A model generated the notes under the pieces. The model saw only the letters and a list, made by a program, of their open reading frames with translations, had not been told where the DNA came from and did not search any database. The position numbers were made by a program, and so were the translations under genes. A stretch of 64,000 nucleotides of DNA from Nguyenibacter vanlangensis (GTDB lineage: Bacteria > Pseudomonadota > Alphaproteobacteria > Acetobacterales > Acetobacteraceae): NCBI RefSeq assembly GCF_038719015.1, contig NZ_CP152276.1:382001-446000 (forward strand), written 5' to 3'. Positions 43,918 through 56,647 of this stretch are shown here, one piece after another (position 1 is the first letter of the stretch; each line of letters starts with the position of its first letter).

Positions 43918-45042
43918 ATGAAGCTGAAGGCTGACCGCGCGACATTGCTCAAGGCCCTGGCCCATATCCAGAGCGTCGCCGAGAAGCGGAACACGATTCC
44001 GATCCTGGCCAACGTCCTGATCAATGTTGCCGACGGTCGCCTGACCCTGACCGCCACCGACATGGAAATCGCGGTGGTCGAGGAAATCGGCGCCGAGACC
44101 ACGCGCAACGGCGCCGTCACCGCGCCGGCCGCGGTGTTGTATGAGATCGTGCGCAAGCTGCCCGACGGGGTCGCGATCGAACTGGACCATGCCGGCGGCG
44201 ACGCGCCGCTGGCGCTGCGGGCCGGGCGCTACGCCACCAGCCTGAACGTGCTGGATGTCGACGATTTTCCCTCGATGATGGCGGGCGCCCTGCCGCATCG
44301 CTTCAACGTGCCGGCCGTCCTCCTGCGCGGCCTGATCGACCGGACCCGTTTCGCGATCTCGACCGAGGAAACGCGCTATTACCTGAACGGCATCTATCTG
44401 CACGTCGCCACCGGCGATGACGGCCCGATGCTGCGCGCCGTCGCGACCGACGGCCATCGCCTGGCCCGCGTCGAAACCGAGGTTCCGCCGGGCGCCGAGG
44501 ACATCCCGGGCGTGATCGTGCCGCGCAAGACGGTCGCCGAACTGCGCAAGCTGCTGGACGAGGGCTCGGAAGACGTGGCGATCGGCCTGTCCGATACCCG
44601 CATCCAGTTCACGGTCGGCACCGTCACCCTGACGTCGAAGCTGATCGACGGGACCTTCCCCGAATATGACCGGGTCATTCCCCGCGGCAACGACAAGATC
44701 CTGCGCGTCGGCAAGCGCGATTTCTCCGATGCCGTCGCCCGCGTCGCCGCGATCAGCCAGGAACGCTCGCGCCCCGTCAAATTGTCGCTGGGCCATAACC
44801 TGCTGACCCTGTCGGCGGTCAGTCCCGACCAGGGCACCGCGAAGGAAGAACTGGACGACAACAGCGTCACCTATGACGCAGCGCCCCTCGAAATCGGCTT
44901 CCAGGCCCGGTACCTGAACGACATCACCGACCAGATCGACCGCGATGTCGAATTCGCCTTCTCGGACAGTTCCGCTCCCACGATCGTGCGGGACGTCGGC
45001 AGCCCCTCGGCGCTGTACGTCCTGATGCCGATGCGGGTCTGA
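43918..45042 (+). CDS. dnaN: DNA polymerase III subunit beta (sliding clamp)
   Basis: DnaN is the ring-shaped clamp that tethers DNA polymerase III to DNA. The 374-residue protein has three clamp domains and starts MKLKADRATLLKALAHIQSVAEKRNTIPIL, with VATDGHRLARVE in domain 2 and the C-terminal ALYVLMPMRV, near the hydrophobic partner-binding cleft. The start at 43918 is set by AAGGAGAG at 43901-43908. It lies 194 bases after dnaA and 23 bases before recF. Confidence 0.97.
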   Translation: MKLKADRATLLKALAHIQSVAEKRNTIPILANVLINVADGRLTLTATDMEIAVVEEIGAETTRNGAVTAPAAVLYEIVRKLPDGVAIELDHAGGDAPLALRAGRYATSLNVLDVDDFPSMMAGALPHRFNVPAVLLRGLIDRTRFAISTEETRYYLNGIYLHVATGDDGPMLRAVATDGHRLARVETEVPPGAEDIPGVIVPRKTVAELRKLLDEGSEDVAIGLSDTRIQFTVGTVTLTSKLIDGTFPEYDRVIPRGNDKILRVGKRDFSDAVARVAAISQERSRPVKLSLGHNLLTLSAVSPDQGTAKEELDDNSVTYDAAPLEIGFQARYLNDITDQIDRDVEFAFSDSSAPTIVRDVGSPSALYVLMPMRV

Positions 45043-45065
45043 CCGGGGGCGTTCCGTGCCGCGCC

Positions 45066-48739
<3,674 letters not shown>

Positions 48740-48789
48740 AAATCCCCTTTCATGAATCGCATCCCGTCATGAATCGAGGAGAGCATCCG

Positions 48790-49635
48790 TTGTACCGTCC
48801 GCTATGCAAGCTGGCCGCGCTGGGGGCGGCTGTCGGCCTGTCGCTCCTGCCGGGCGCCGCGGCCCTGACACTCTCCGCTTTTACGGCCTCCGCTTTTACG
48901 GCCCCCGCCCTGGCCGCCGATTCTCCGCCGCAGATCGACCGGGTCTATGGCGTCTATGTGCACGGGTTTCGGGCACTGACCATCAACGCACGCTATGCCG
49001 TCACCAATGACGGCTACGCGGTGCGCTCGACGATCCGCAGCGGCGGATTCCTGAGCATGCTGCTGAGGATGAACTTCACGTCGCAGGCCACCGGACGGTT
49101 CGTCCCCGACGGCGTGCAGCCGCTCAGCTATGAAAGTTCGGGCTATACACGCGGCGCAGACCGGCATGTCGTGCTGGATTACAGCGACGGCCGTACCCGG
49201 ATCGCCCTGCAGACCCCGCCCGAGCCCAGCCGCAATCCCATCCCGGCGAGCGACCTGGCGCCCGCTGTCGACTCGCTCAGCGCCCTGATGCGGCTGCAGC
49301 GGGCGGTGCGCGTCCACCATACCTGCGACGGCTCGGCCACCGTGTTCGATGGCGCGCGCCTGCTGCATATGGAATCCCATACGATCGGCCAGCAGGACCT
49401 GTCCGAAGACGACCGCCAGCCCTATCACGGCATGGCGCTGCGCTGCGACTTCACGGACCTGCAGATCGCGGGCTTCCGCAAGTCCGATGGCCCGGAATCC
49501 CCGGCCCGCAAGCCCGTCATCGGCAGCGTCTGGTTTCAGGACGTGCCGGGCGACGGGCTGACGGCGGTACGCATCGTCATGGAACATCCGCGCCTGGGCC
49601 ACATGGTGGTGGTGCTGCTGCCCACCACCGCCTGA
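48790..49635 (+). CDS. DUF3108 domain secreted protein
   Basis: This is a 281-residue exported protein of the DUF3108 family, whose role is not known. It has a signal peptide with two tandem SAFTA units and likely cleavage after ALAA, followed by VYGVYVHGFRALTINARYAVTNDGYAV and GGFLSMLLRMNFTSQATG as the first conserved half. AVRVHHTCDGSATVFDGARLL and DGLTAVRIVMEHPRLGHMVVVLL close the domain. The TTG at 48790 has AGGAG eight bases upstream and gives a normal signal peptide (MYRPLCKLAALG); an in-frame ATG at 48769 has no ribosome site. The gene lies 50 bases after gyrB and may be transcribed with it. Confidence 0.8.
   Translation: MYRPLCKLAALGAAVGLSLLPGAAALTLSAFTASAFTAPALAADSPPQIDRVYGVYVHGFRALTINARYAVTNDGYAVRSTIRSGGFLSMLLRMNFTSQATGRFVPDGVQPLSYESSGYTRGADRHVVLDYSDGRTRIALQTPPEPSRNPIPASDLAPAVDSLSALMRLQRAVRVHHTCDGSATVFDGARLLHMESHTIGQQDLSEDDRQPYHGMALRCDFTDLQIAGFRKSDGPESPARKPVIGSVWFQDVPGDGLTAVRIVMEHPRLGHMVVVLLPTTA
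48874..48903 (+). repeat. 15-base perfect tandem duplication in a signal peptide
   Basis: TCCGCTTTTACGGCC occurs twice in immediate succession (48874-48888 and 48889-48903) and encodes SAFTA-SAFTA within the hydrophobic part of the DUF3108 signal peptide. The unit is a multiple of three, so changes in copy number would keep the frame. Confidence 0.85.
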
Positions 49636-49647
49636 CCCCGGCTCCGC

Positions 49648-50328
49648 CTACGGGGGCAGCAACCGGGCCGCGATATGGGGCAGTTCGGCCATCGAATCGG
49701 CACCGACCGTAGCTCCTGCCTCCATCTCCGGCCGCCCGTAGCCCCAGCGGGCGAAGACCGACCGTACGGCGGCTCCTTCGGCAGCCAGGACGTCGTTATG
49801 GTGGTCGCCGACCATGATCGCGCGCGCGGCCTGCCCGCCGGCAAGCCCGATCGTGCCCAGCAGGTGCGCCGGATCCGGCTTGCGGACCGGAAAACTGTCC
49901 CCGCCGCCGATCGCGTCGAACCAGTCCTCCAGCTCCAGCGCGGCGACGATCCGCCGGGCGGCCGCCACCGGCTTGTTGGTGCAGACCGCCATCCGCCACC
50001 CGGCCGCGCGCAATTGCTCCAGTGCATGAAGGGTGCCGGGGAAGGGGCGGGACAATTCCACCGCGCGAGGCGTGTAGTCGGCCAGATAGCGCGCCGTCGC
50101 CTCGTGCATGTCGATACCCTTCGCATCGTCCCCGGCATGGGCCAGCAGGCGGCGCACCAGCGCGGCCACGCCGTCGCCGATCATCGCACGCACCGCCTCG
50201 GGTGCGATTCCCGTCAGGCCATAGGATTTCAGCAGCCGATCGGCGCTCGCCGCCAGGTCCGGCAGGCTGTCCAGCAGGGTGCCGTCCATGTCGAAGACGG
50301 CGAGACGAGGTGGCGGGCTGCCGGACAT
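49648..50328 (-). CDS. gph: Phosphoglycolate phosphatase (HAD family)
   Basis: Gph hydrolyses 2-phosphoglycolate formed during repair of oxidised DNA ends or by oxygenase activity. The 226-residue product has the HAD motifs: VFDMDGTLLDSLPDL (nucleophile D13 and acid D15), VCTNKPVAAARRIVAALE with the motif II Thr and motif III region, and IMVGDHHNDVLAAEGAA (motif IV acid pair). The length fits the family; other HAD sugar phosphatases look similar, so the exact substrate is likely rather than proven. It converges with the DUF3108 gene and is divergent from glmU. Confidence 0.85.
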   Translation of the reverse strand: MSGSPPPRLAVFDMDGTLLDSLPDLAASADRLLKSYGLTGIAPEAVRAMIGDGVAALVRRLLAHAGDDAKGIDMHEATARYLADYTPRAVELSRPFPGTLHALEQLRAAGWRMAVCTNKPVAAARRIVAALELEDWFDAIGGGDSFPVRKPDPAHLLGTIGLAGGQAARAIMVGDHHNDVLAAEGAAVRSVFARWGYGRPEMEAGATVGADSMAELPHIAARLLPP

Positions 50329-50464
50329 GGCGTCTCCTGGCGAGAGCGAGGCGAAGAGGCGGGACGAAACGGCGGGCGAACCGCAGTATTTCGTAAACCT
50401 AAGTGATGGTCACGGATTGCGCCAATATTTGACAGGCATGTCACCTGCCCGCTACCCGCAGGGC

Positions 50465-51850
50465 ATGACCGACTCCGCTCCCGCCGCCGCCCCGCCTCCG
50501 GCCGCCCATCGTCCCGCAACGGCCGTCATCCTGGCGGCCGGGCTGGGAACACGCATGAAATCCGACTGGCCGAAAGTCATGCATCCGCTCGCCGGCCGGC
50601 CGATGCTGCGCTACCTGATCGACAACGCGGCGCAGGTGTTCGACCGGATCGTCGTCGTGATCGGCCCGGGGATGGAGCAGGTCGCGGCCCTGGCCGCCCC
50701 GCACGCCACAGTCATCCAGCATGACCGGCTGGGCACGGCCCACGCCGCGCTGCAGGCCGCCGACCTGTTCGGCACGGGCGACGTCGCAGTGCTGTACGGC
50801 GACAATCCGCTGATCACCGCCGACAGCATGCGCCGCCTGCTGGCCTGCCGGCGGCAGGACGGGGCGGGCCTGGCCCTGATGGCGCTGCGCCCGGCCTATC
50901 CCGGCCGCTATGGCCGCGTCGTCACCGACGACGGGACCGACGGCGGCCTGGTGCAGCGCATCGTCGAATGGGCCGACGCCTCCGACGCCGAGCGGGCGGT
51001 CACCTTGTGCAACGCCGGCGTGCTCTGCGCGGGGGCCGAGACATTCCGCGGCTGGCTGCGTGCCGTGCGCAACGACAATGCGAAGGGCGAATATTATCTG
51101 GGCGACGTCGTCGCGATGGCCGTCGCCGACGGGCGGCAGGTCCGCGCCGTCATGGCGCCCGAGGACGAATTGCGCGGCATCAATTCCCGCGCCGAACTGG
51201 CCCTGGCCGAAGCCAGCGTGCAGCGCCGCCTGCGCCATGCGGCGATGGCGGCCGGAGTTACCCTGGTGGCGCCCGACACGGTGTTCCTGGCCGCCGACAC
51301 GGTGCTGGAACCCGACGTGGTGGTCCAGCCCCATGTGGTCTTCGGTCCCGGCGTGACGGTGCGGCGCGGGGTGGAAATCCGTGCCTTCAGCCATCTCGAA
51401 GGCTGCGTGGTCGAACCGGACGCCGTGATCGGCCCCTATGCGCGCCTGCGCCCGGGCGCCGAGATCGGAACGGGGGCCCATGTCGGTAATTTCGTCGAGA
51501 TCAAGGCCGCTTCCCTTGGGGCCGGGGCTAAGGCCAATCATCTGACTTATCTGGGCGATGCCGCGATCGGCGCGGGCACCAATGTCGGGGCCGGCACCGT
51601 CACCTGCAATTATGACGGCGTCTTCAAGCACCGGACCACGATCGGCGCCGGCTGCTTCATCGGGTCCGACGCCATCCTGGTCGCGCCGGTCACGATCGGC
51701 GACGGCGCGCTGATCGCCGCCGGCAGCGTGATCACCCAGGACGTGCCCGCCGACGCCATGGGCATCGGCCGGGCGCGCCAGGCCAATAAAGAGGGGCGCG
51801 CCGCTACCCTGCGCGCGGCCCTGGACAAAAAGAAGAAGGAGCAGGGCTGA
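50465..51850 (+). CDS. glmU: Bifunctional GlmU (GlcNAc-1-P uridyltransferase / GlcN-1-P acetyltransferase)
   Basis: GlmU acetylates glucosamine 1-phosphate and couples it to UTP, giving UDP-GlcNAc for peptidoglycan and lipid A. The 461-residue protein has the N-terminal uridyltransferase domain (AVILAAGLGTRMKSDWPKVMHPLAG, VLYGDNPLI) and a C-terminal left-handed beta helix with repeated hexapeptides, GDAAIGAGTNVGAGTVTCNYDG and GIGRARQANKEG. The start at 50465 is chosen for length; an in-frame ATG at 50438 adds nine residues. Its stop overlaps the glmS start by one base. Confidence 0.95.
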   Translation: MTDSAPAAAPPPAAHRPATAVILAAGLGTRMKSDWPKVMHPLAGRPMLRYLIDNAAQVFDRIVVVIGPGMEQVAALAAPHATVIQHDRLGTAHAALQAADLFGTGDVAVLYGDNPLITADSMRRLLACRRQDGAGLALMALRPAYPGRYGRVVTDDGTDGGLVQRIVEWADASDAERAVTLCNAGVLCAGAETFRGWLRAVRNDNAKGEYYLGDVVAMAVADGRQVRAVMAPEDELRGINSRAELALAEASVQRRLRHAAMAAGVTLVAPDTVFLAADTVLEPDVVVQPHVVFGPGVTVRRGVEIRAFSHLEGCVVEPDAVIGPYARLRPGAEIGTGAHVGNFVEIKAASLGAGAKANHLTYLGDAAIGAGTNVGAGTVTCNYDGVFKHRTTIGAGCFIGSDAILVAPVTIGDGALIAAGSVITQDVPADAMGIGRARQANKEGRAATLRAALDKKKKEQG

Positions 51851-53673
51851 TGTGCGGGATCGTCGGCGTCGTCGGCAGCAGCCAGGCTGCCCCGGTCATT
51901 TTCGACGCGCTGCGTCGGCTGGAATATCGCGGCTACGATTCCGCCGGGATCGCGACCCTGGTCGATGGGCGGATCGAACGCCGCCGCGCGGCGGGCAAGC
52001 TGGATCACCTGGCCGCATTGCTGGCCCGCGAACCGCTGGCCGGCGTCACCGGCATCGGCCATACGCGCTGGGCGACCCATGGCGCGCCGACCGAAAACAA
52101 CGCCCACCCGCACGGCACCGGACGCGTTTCCGTGGTGCATAACGGCATCATCGAGAATTTCGAGGCCCTGCGGCGTGAACTGGAAGCGGCCGGTCATGTC
52201 TTTTCGACCGAAACGGACAGCGAAACCATCGCCCAACTGGTCGATTTCCATCTGGCGCGCGGGCTTTCGCCGCGCGACGCCGCCTTCGCTGCTCTAGGCC
52301 GACTCGAAGGCGCCTATGCCCTGGCCATGCTGTTCGCCGGTCATGACGGGCTGGTCATCGGGGCGCGGCACGGCGCCCCGCTGGCCGTGGGGTTCGGCGA
52401 GCAGGAAATGTTCCTCGGCTCGGACAGCCTGGCCCTGGCGCCTTTGACCCGGCGCATCGCCTATCTGGATGACGGCGACTGGGTGGTGGTCACGCGCGGC
52501 GGCGCCGAATTCTTCGACGCGACGGGCGAGCGGGTCGAACGCGTGGCGCGCACCACGGCGTTGATGGCGGGTTCGGTCGGCAAGGACGGCTATCGCCACT
52601 ATATGGAAAAGGAACTGCACGAGCATCCGGTCGTCATCGGCCAGACCCTGCAGCGCCTGATCGATCCGGCGACCCGCCGCGTGAGGCTGCCCGGCCTGCC
52701 TTTCGACCTGGCCCGGGTGCCCCGCGCCGTGGTCACCGCCTGCGGCTCGGCCTTCTATGCCGGGATGATCGGCCGCTACTGGCTGGAACGCATCGCGCAG
52801 ATCCCCGTCGACATCGATGTGGCCAGCGAGATGCGCTACCGCGATCCGCCGCTGACGCCGGGCGGGCTGGGACTGCTGATCTCGCAATCGGGCGAAACCG
52901 CCGACACGCTGGCCGCCCTGCGCGGCATGCGCGCGCGCGGCCAGCACATCCTGTCGGTCCTCAATGTTGAACAGAGCACGATCGCCCGCGAAAGCGACGC
53001 CGTGCTGGGCACCGTGGCCGGTCCGGAAATCTCGGTGGCCAGCACCAAGGCTTTCACCGCCCAATTATCGGTGCTGGCCTGCCTGTCGATCGCCGTGGGC
53101 CGCGCCCGCGACACGCTGTCGGCCGAGGGGGAGGAGGCGCTGGTCGGGTCGCTGCTCGACCTGCCCGGCCGCGCGGGCGAAATCTTCGACCTCGCCCCGG
53201 CGATCCGCGAGATGGCGGCGGTCATCGCCGGCGCGCGCGACGTGCTGTATCTCGGCCGCGGCGCGTGCTTCCCGGTGGCCCTGGAAGGCGCGCTGAAGCT
53301 GAAGGAAGTCTCCTATATCCATGCCGAGGCCTATGCGGCAGGCGAGATGAAGCACGGCCCGATCTCGCTGATCGACCGGACGGTGCCCGTCGTCGCCTCC
53401 GTCCCCTCGGGCCGGCTGTTCGAGAAGACGGTCTCGAACCTGCAGGAGGCGCGCGCCCGCGGCGGCCGGCTGCTGGTCTTCACCGACACCCGGGGCGCCG
53501 AGCGCCTGCGCGGCCTGGCGGAAATCGTGGTCGCGGTGCCGACGGTCGATGAATTCACCGCACCGATCCTTCAGACCATTCCGGTCCAGATGCTGGCCTA
53601 CGAGGTCGCGCTGCTGAAGGGCACGGATGTCGACCAGCCCCGCAACCTGGCCAAATCCGTCACCGTCGAATAA
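51850..53673 (+). CDS. glmS: Glutamine--fructose-6-phosphate aminotransferase
   Basis: GlmS makes glucosamine 6-phosphate from fructose 6-phosphate and glutamine, the first step to UDP-GlcNAc. The 607-residue protein begins MCGIVGVVG, with the catalytic N-terminal Cys after Met removal, followed by the glutaminase domain (GIGHTRWATHGAPTENNAHPH). Two SIS sugar isomerase domains follow (LISQSGETADTLAALR, GRGACFPVALEGALKLKEVSYIHAEAYAAGE in pattern), and the C-terminal LAKSVTVE. The start overlaps the glmU stop, so the two steps are made together. I see no sign of a glmS ribozyme. Confidence 0.97.
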   Translation: MCGIVGVVGSSQAAPVIFDALRRLEYRGYDSAGIATLVDGRIERRRAAGKLDHLAALLAREPLAGVTGIGHTRWATHGAPTENNAHPHGTGRVSVVHNGIIENFEALRRELEAAGHVFSTETDSETIAQLVDFHLARGLSPRDAAFAALGRLEGAYALAMLFAGHDGLVIGARHGAPLAVGFGEQEMFLGSDSLALAPLTRRIAYLDDGDWVVVTRGGAEFFDATGERVERVARTTALMAGSVGKDGYRHYMEKELHEHPVVIGQTLQRLIDPATRRVRLPGLPFDLARVPRAVVTACGSAFYAGMIGRYWLERIAQIPVDIDVASEMRYRDPPLTPGGLGLLISQSGETADTLAALRGMRARGQHILSVLNVEQSTIARESDAVLGTVAGPEISVASTKAFTAQLSVLACLSIAVGRARDTLSAEGEEALVGSLLDLPGRAGEIFDLAPAIREMAAVIAGARDVLYLGRGACFPVALEGALKLKEVSYIHAEAYAAGEMKHGPISLIDRTVPVVASVPSGRLFEKTVSNLQEARARGGRLLVFTDTRGAERLRGLAEIVVAVPTVDEFTAPILQTIPVQMLAYEVALLKGTDVDQPRNLAKSVTVE

Positions 53674-53778
53674 TCCGCCGGGTGTTGTCAGGCACGGCGC
53701 CAGGATGTTTCCTCCGCTAGCACCATCTATCTCTATCAAGGATGGGCAGGGATGGGCGGCGGGAAAGGAGCACCGGAC

Positions 53779-54774
53779 ATGGAACAGGGCGAATCCGGCA
53801 GGGGATTGCGGGTTCTGGTTCGTGGCGGCGGGGTGGCGGGCCTGACCAGCGCGGTGACCCTGGCCGAACGCGGCGCGTCCGTGACCCTGTCCGAGACCGG
53901 TCCGCGAGTCGGATCCGGCGCGTCGTGGATGGCCGGCGGCATGCTCGCCCCCTGGTGCGAGGCCGAATCCGCCCCGCCCGAGGTCACCCGCGACGCGCAC
54001 GAATCGATCGATTGGTGGGCCGCCCATGTGCCCGGCGTGGCGCGCCAGGGCAGCCTGGTCCTGGCCCCGCCCCGCGATGTCGGCGAAATCGCGCGTTTCG
54101 CGCGCCGCACCAGCGCGCACGACCTGATCGACGGCGCGCGCATCGCGGCGCTGGAACCCGATCTGGCCGGACGATTCGGCAAGGGATTGTTCTTCGCGCG
54201 CGAAGGTCATGTCGACCCGCGTGCCGCCCTGCTGGCCCTCCATGATCGGCTGCTGGCCCTGGGCGGGCAGGCGCATCTGAACGCGCCGCCCGATTTCCCC
54301 GACCGGGGATTCGACTGGGTGGTGGATTGCACCGGCATCGCCGCGCGCACCCGGTTGCCGGGACTGCGCGGCGTGCGGGGGGAAATGCTGCTGCTGCGCT
54401 GCCCGGACGTCGCGCTGCACCGCCCGGTGCGCATGTTGCACCCGCGCATCCCGGTTTACATCGTCCCGCGGGCGGACCATCTGTTCATGGTCGGCGCGAC
54501 GATGGTCGAGAGCGAAAGCGGCGCCGGCATGACGCTGCGTTCGATGGTGGAATTGCTGACGGCCGCCTATGTGCTGCATCCGGCCTTCGGCGAGGCGGAA
54601 ATCGTCGAAACCGGAGTCGGGCTTCGCCCGTCCTTTCCGGACAATGTCCCATCGGTCACCGTCGATGGCCGGATCGTGAATGTGAACGGGATGTACCGCC
54701 ACGGTTTCCTGCTGTCGCCGGCCCGGGCGCGGCAGGCGGCCGACATCATATGCGGCACGCCGCCCAACGGGTGA
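53779..54774 (+). CDS. thiO: Glycine oxidase ThiO
   Basis: ThiO is a flavoprotein that oxidises glycine to iminoglycine (dehydroglycine), a precursor of the thiamine thiazole ring. The 331-residue protein has an N-terminal FAD-binding motif VRGGGVAGLTSAVTLAERGA, GSGASWMAGGMLAPWCEAE and the C-terminal block VNGMYRHGFLLSPARARQAADII, which fit DAO-family oxidases used in thiamine synthesis. The start at 53779 has AAAGGAG nine bases upstream; an ATG at 53752 would precede the ribosome site. It heads thiO-thiS-thiG-thiE. Confidence 0.9.
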   Translation: MEQGESGRGLRVLVRGGGVAGLTSAVTLAERGASVTLSETGPRVGSGASWMAGGMLAPWCEAESAPPEVTRDAHESIDWWAAHVPGVARQGSLVLAPPRDVGEIARFARRTSAHDLIDGARIAALEPDLAGRFGKGLFFAREGHVDPRAALLALHDRLLALGGQAHLNAPPDFPDRGFDWVVDCTGIAARTRLPGLRGVRGEMLLLRCPDVALHRPVRMLHPRIPVYIVPRADHLFMVGATMVESESGAGMTLRSMVELLTAAYVLHPAFGEAEIVETGVGLRPSFPDNVPSVTVDGRIVNVNGMYRHGFLLSPARARQAADIICGTPPNG

Positions 54775-54801
54775 GCAGGCAGTGGGGGTGAGGGAGGAAA
54801 G

Positions 54802-54999
54802 ATGAGGATTCTGGTCAACGAGGAACCGCGTGACGTCGCCGCCGCGACCCTGGCCGCCGTGCTGGATGAACTGGGATATGGCGGGGCGCGCGTCGCCACG
54901 GCGGTGAACGGCGACTTCGTGCCTGCGGCGCGCCGCGGCGCCCTGCATCTGGACGAGGGGGCGCGGGTCGAGATCCTGGCCCCGATGCAGGGGGGGTGA
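54802..54999 (+). CDS. thiS: Sulfur carrier protein ThiS
   Basis: ThiS is a ubiquitin-like protein that carries sulfur as a C-terminal thiocarboxylate for thiazole synthesis. The 65-residue product starts [12 protein letters not shown], contains the beta-grasp pattern [29 protein letters not shown] and ends with the required Gly-Gly. A strong GAGGGAGGAAAG site lies upstream. It sits between thiO and thiG, and its stop is two bases before the thiG start. Confidence 0.95.
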   Translation: MRILVNEEPRDVAAATLAAVLDELGYGGARVATAVNGDFVPAARRGALHLDEGARVEILAPMQGG

Positions 55000-55001
55000 C
55001 C

Positions 55002-55772
55002 ATGCTGTTCTACGGTACCGAACTCTCCTCGCGCCTCATGCTGGGCACAGCCCAATATCCCTCGCCGGACATTCTGGCGGGTGCCGTACGCGCGGCCAGG
55101 GCCGGCGTGGTGACCGTCTCGCTGCGCCGGGAATCGGCGGGGCTGCGGGCCGGCCAGGCTTTCTGGTCGATGATCCGCGGCCTGGGCGTTCCGGTCCTGC
55201 CCAATACGGCGGGCTGCCATACGGTCAAGGAAGCCGTCACCACCGCCCAGATGGCGCGCGAGATCTTCGACACCGACTGGATCAAGCTGGAAGTGATCGG
55301 CGAATCCGACACGCTGCAGCCCGACATGTTCGCGCTGGTCGAGGCCGCGCGGATCCTGACCGAGGACGGCTTCAAGGTCTTTCCCTACATGACCGAGGAC
55401 CTGGTGGGCGCCGAACGGCTGCTGCAGGCGGGCTGCCAGGTGCTGATGCCCTGGGGGGCGCCGATCGGCTCGGGCAGGGGGCTGAACAATCTGTTCGGCC
55501 TGCGGGCCCTGCGCGCGCATTTCCCCGACGTGCCGCTGGTCGTCGATGCCGGCATCGGCCTGCCGTCCCACGCGGCGCAGGCGATGGAGCTGGGCTATGA
55601 CGCGGTACTGATCAACACGGCGGTGGCCAAGGCCGGCGATCCGGTCGCCATGGCGGGCGCCTTCCGCCTCGCGGTCGAAGCCGGGCTGGCCGCCCGCTCT
55701 GCCGACCCGATGGAAGAGCGCGACATGGCGGTGCCTTCCACGCCCGTCCTGGGCCGGGCCGTCCTGGCATGA
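55002..55772 (+). CDS. thiG: Thiazole synthase ThiG
   Basis: ThiG condenses deoxyxylulose 5-phosphate, dehydroglycine and ThiS sulfur into the thiazole phosphate. The 256-residue TIM barrel has [36 protein letters not shown], the Schiff-base Lys95 in [23 protein letters not shown] and [14 protein letters not shown] 55002 follows AGGGGGG by five bases; a GTG at 54996 overlapping the thiS stop is an alternative. The last four bases overlap the thiE start. Confidence 0.96.
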   Translation: MLFYGTELSSRLMLGTAQYPSPDILAGAVRAARAGVVTVSLRRESAGLRAGQAFWSMIRGLGVPVLPNTAGCHTVKEAVTTAQMAREIFDTDWIKLEVIGESDTLQPDMFALVEAARILTEDGFKVFPYMTEDLVGAERLLQAGCQVLMPWGAPIGSGRGLNNLFGLRALRAHFPDVPLVVDAGIGLPSHAAQAMELGYDAVLINTAVAKAGDPVAMAGAFRLAVEAGLAARSADPMEERDMAVPSTPVLGRAVLA

Positions 55773-56377
55773 GCCTGCCGTCGCGGATCTACCCCATCGT
55801 TGACCGGGCGAATTGGGTCGAGCGGCTGGGCGGCGCCGGGGCGCGGCTGATCCAGTTGCGGGTTAAGGATCTGCAGGGTGATGCCCTGCTGGCGGAAATC
55901 CGCGCGGCCCGCGCCCATGCCGACCGGCACGGCGTGTGCCTGGTCCTCAATGATTACTGGCGCATCGCGCTGGACGAAGGGATCGGCTTCGTCCATCTGG
56001 GACAGGAGGACCTCGACGGCGCCGATCTCACGGCCATGCGCGCGGCCGGACTCCAACTGGGCGTCAGCACCCATTCGGCCGCCGAACTGGATCGCGCCTT
56101 GTCCGTGCGGCCCGATTACATCGCGCTCGGCCCGGTCTGGCCGACCCGGCTGAAGCAGATGCCCTGGGCGCCGCAGGGCGTCGAACGACTGGGCGAATGG
56201 AAGGCGCTGGTCGGCGACGTGCCGCTGGTGGCCATCGGCGGCATCACCCTGGCCCGTGCCGCCTCCTGCCTGGCCGCCGGCGCCGATTGCGTGTCGGCCG
56301 TGTCCGATTTCATCGCCCATCCGGACCCCGAGGGACAGGTCCGCGCGTGGCTGGCCGTGACCCGCGCCGCCGCCTGA
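55769..56377 (+). CDS. thiE: Thiamine-phosphate synthase
   Basis: ThiE joins the thiazole phosphate to hydroxymethylpyrimidine diphosphate, giving thiamine monophosphate, which ThiL (22961-23944) then activates. The 202-residue TIM barrel has [68 protein letters not shown] and [26 protein letters not shown]. Its ATG overlaps the thiG stop (ATGA), so it is translationally coupled. No gene for pyrimidine synthesis (thiC or thiD) is in the cluster. Confidence 0.94.
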   Translation: MSLPSRIYPIVDRANWVERLGGAGARLIQLRVKDLQGDALLAEIRAARAHADRHGVCLVLNDYWRIALDEGIGFVHLGQEDLDGADLTAMRAAGLQLGVSTHSAAELDRALSVRPDYIALGPVWPTRLKQMPWAPQGVERLGEWKALVGDVPLVAIGGITLARAASCLAAGADCVSAVSDFIAHPDPEGQVRAWLAVTRAAA

Positions 56378-56647
56378 CAGGGGGCGGGCGGCATTCGGCC
56401 TTGTGTTTCAAGGGTGCAGCATAACGTGACCGGTGCGTGGCGTTGCCCCTCGGGCCGGTTCTGTGCTTTTTCGGACAGGACCGTGTGACCAACGCGCCGC
56501 GTCCGGCGGTGGCGCCGGCTTTTCCCGGCTCTGGACCGGCCCCGACCCTCGGCGGCGGGTTCCAGGCGGGCGCCCGCGGCCATCGGATGGTCATACTCGT
56601 CGGCAAGAATAATGTGGTCAGTCCATGCGACGATCGGGAGGCGATGA
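56378..56647. other. Intergenic region between thiE and the antiporter gene
   Basis: These 270 bases have no gene or strong hairpin that I can support. A weak five-base stem (ACCGG/CCGGT) followed by TTTTT near 56465 may end the thi transcript. A GGGAGG ribosome site at 56636-56641 serves the antiporter gene. Confidence 0.5.

Noticed and set aside
53674..53778. Possible TPP riboswitch before the thi cluster
   Set aside because: The conserved CUGAGA and thi-box-like blocks are absent and the region is only 105 bases long.
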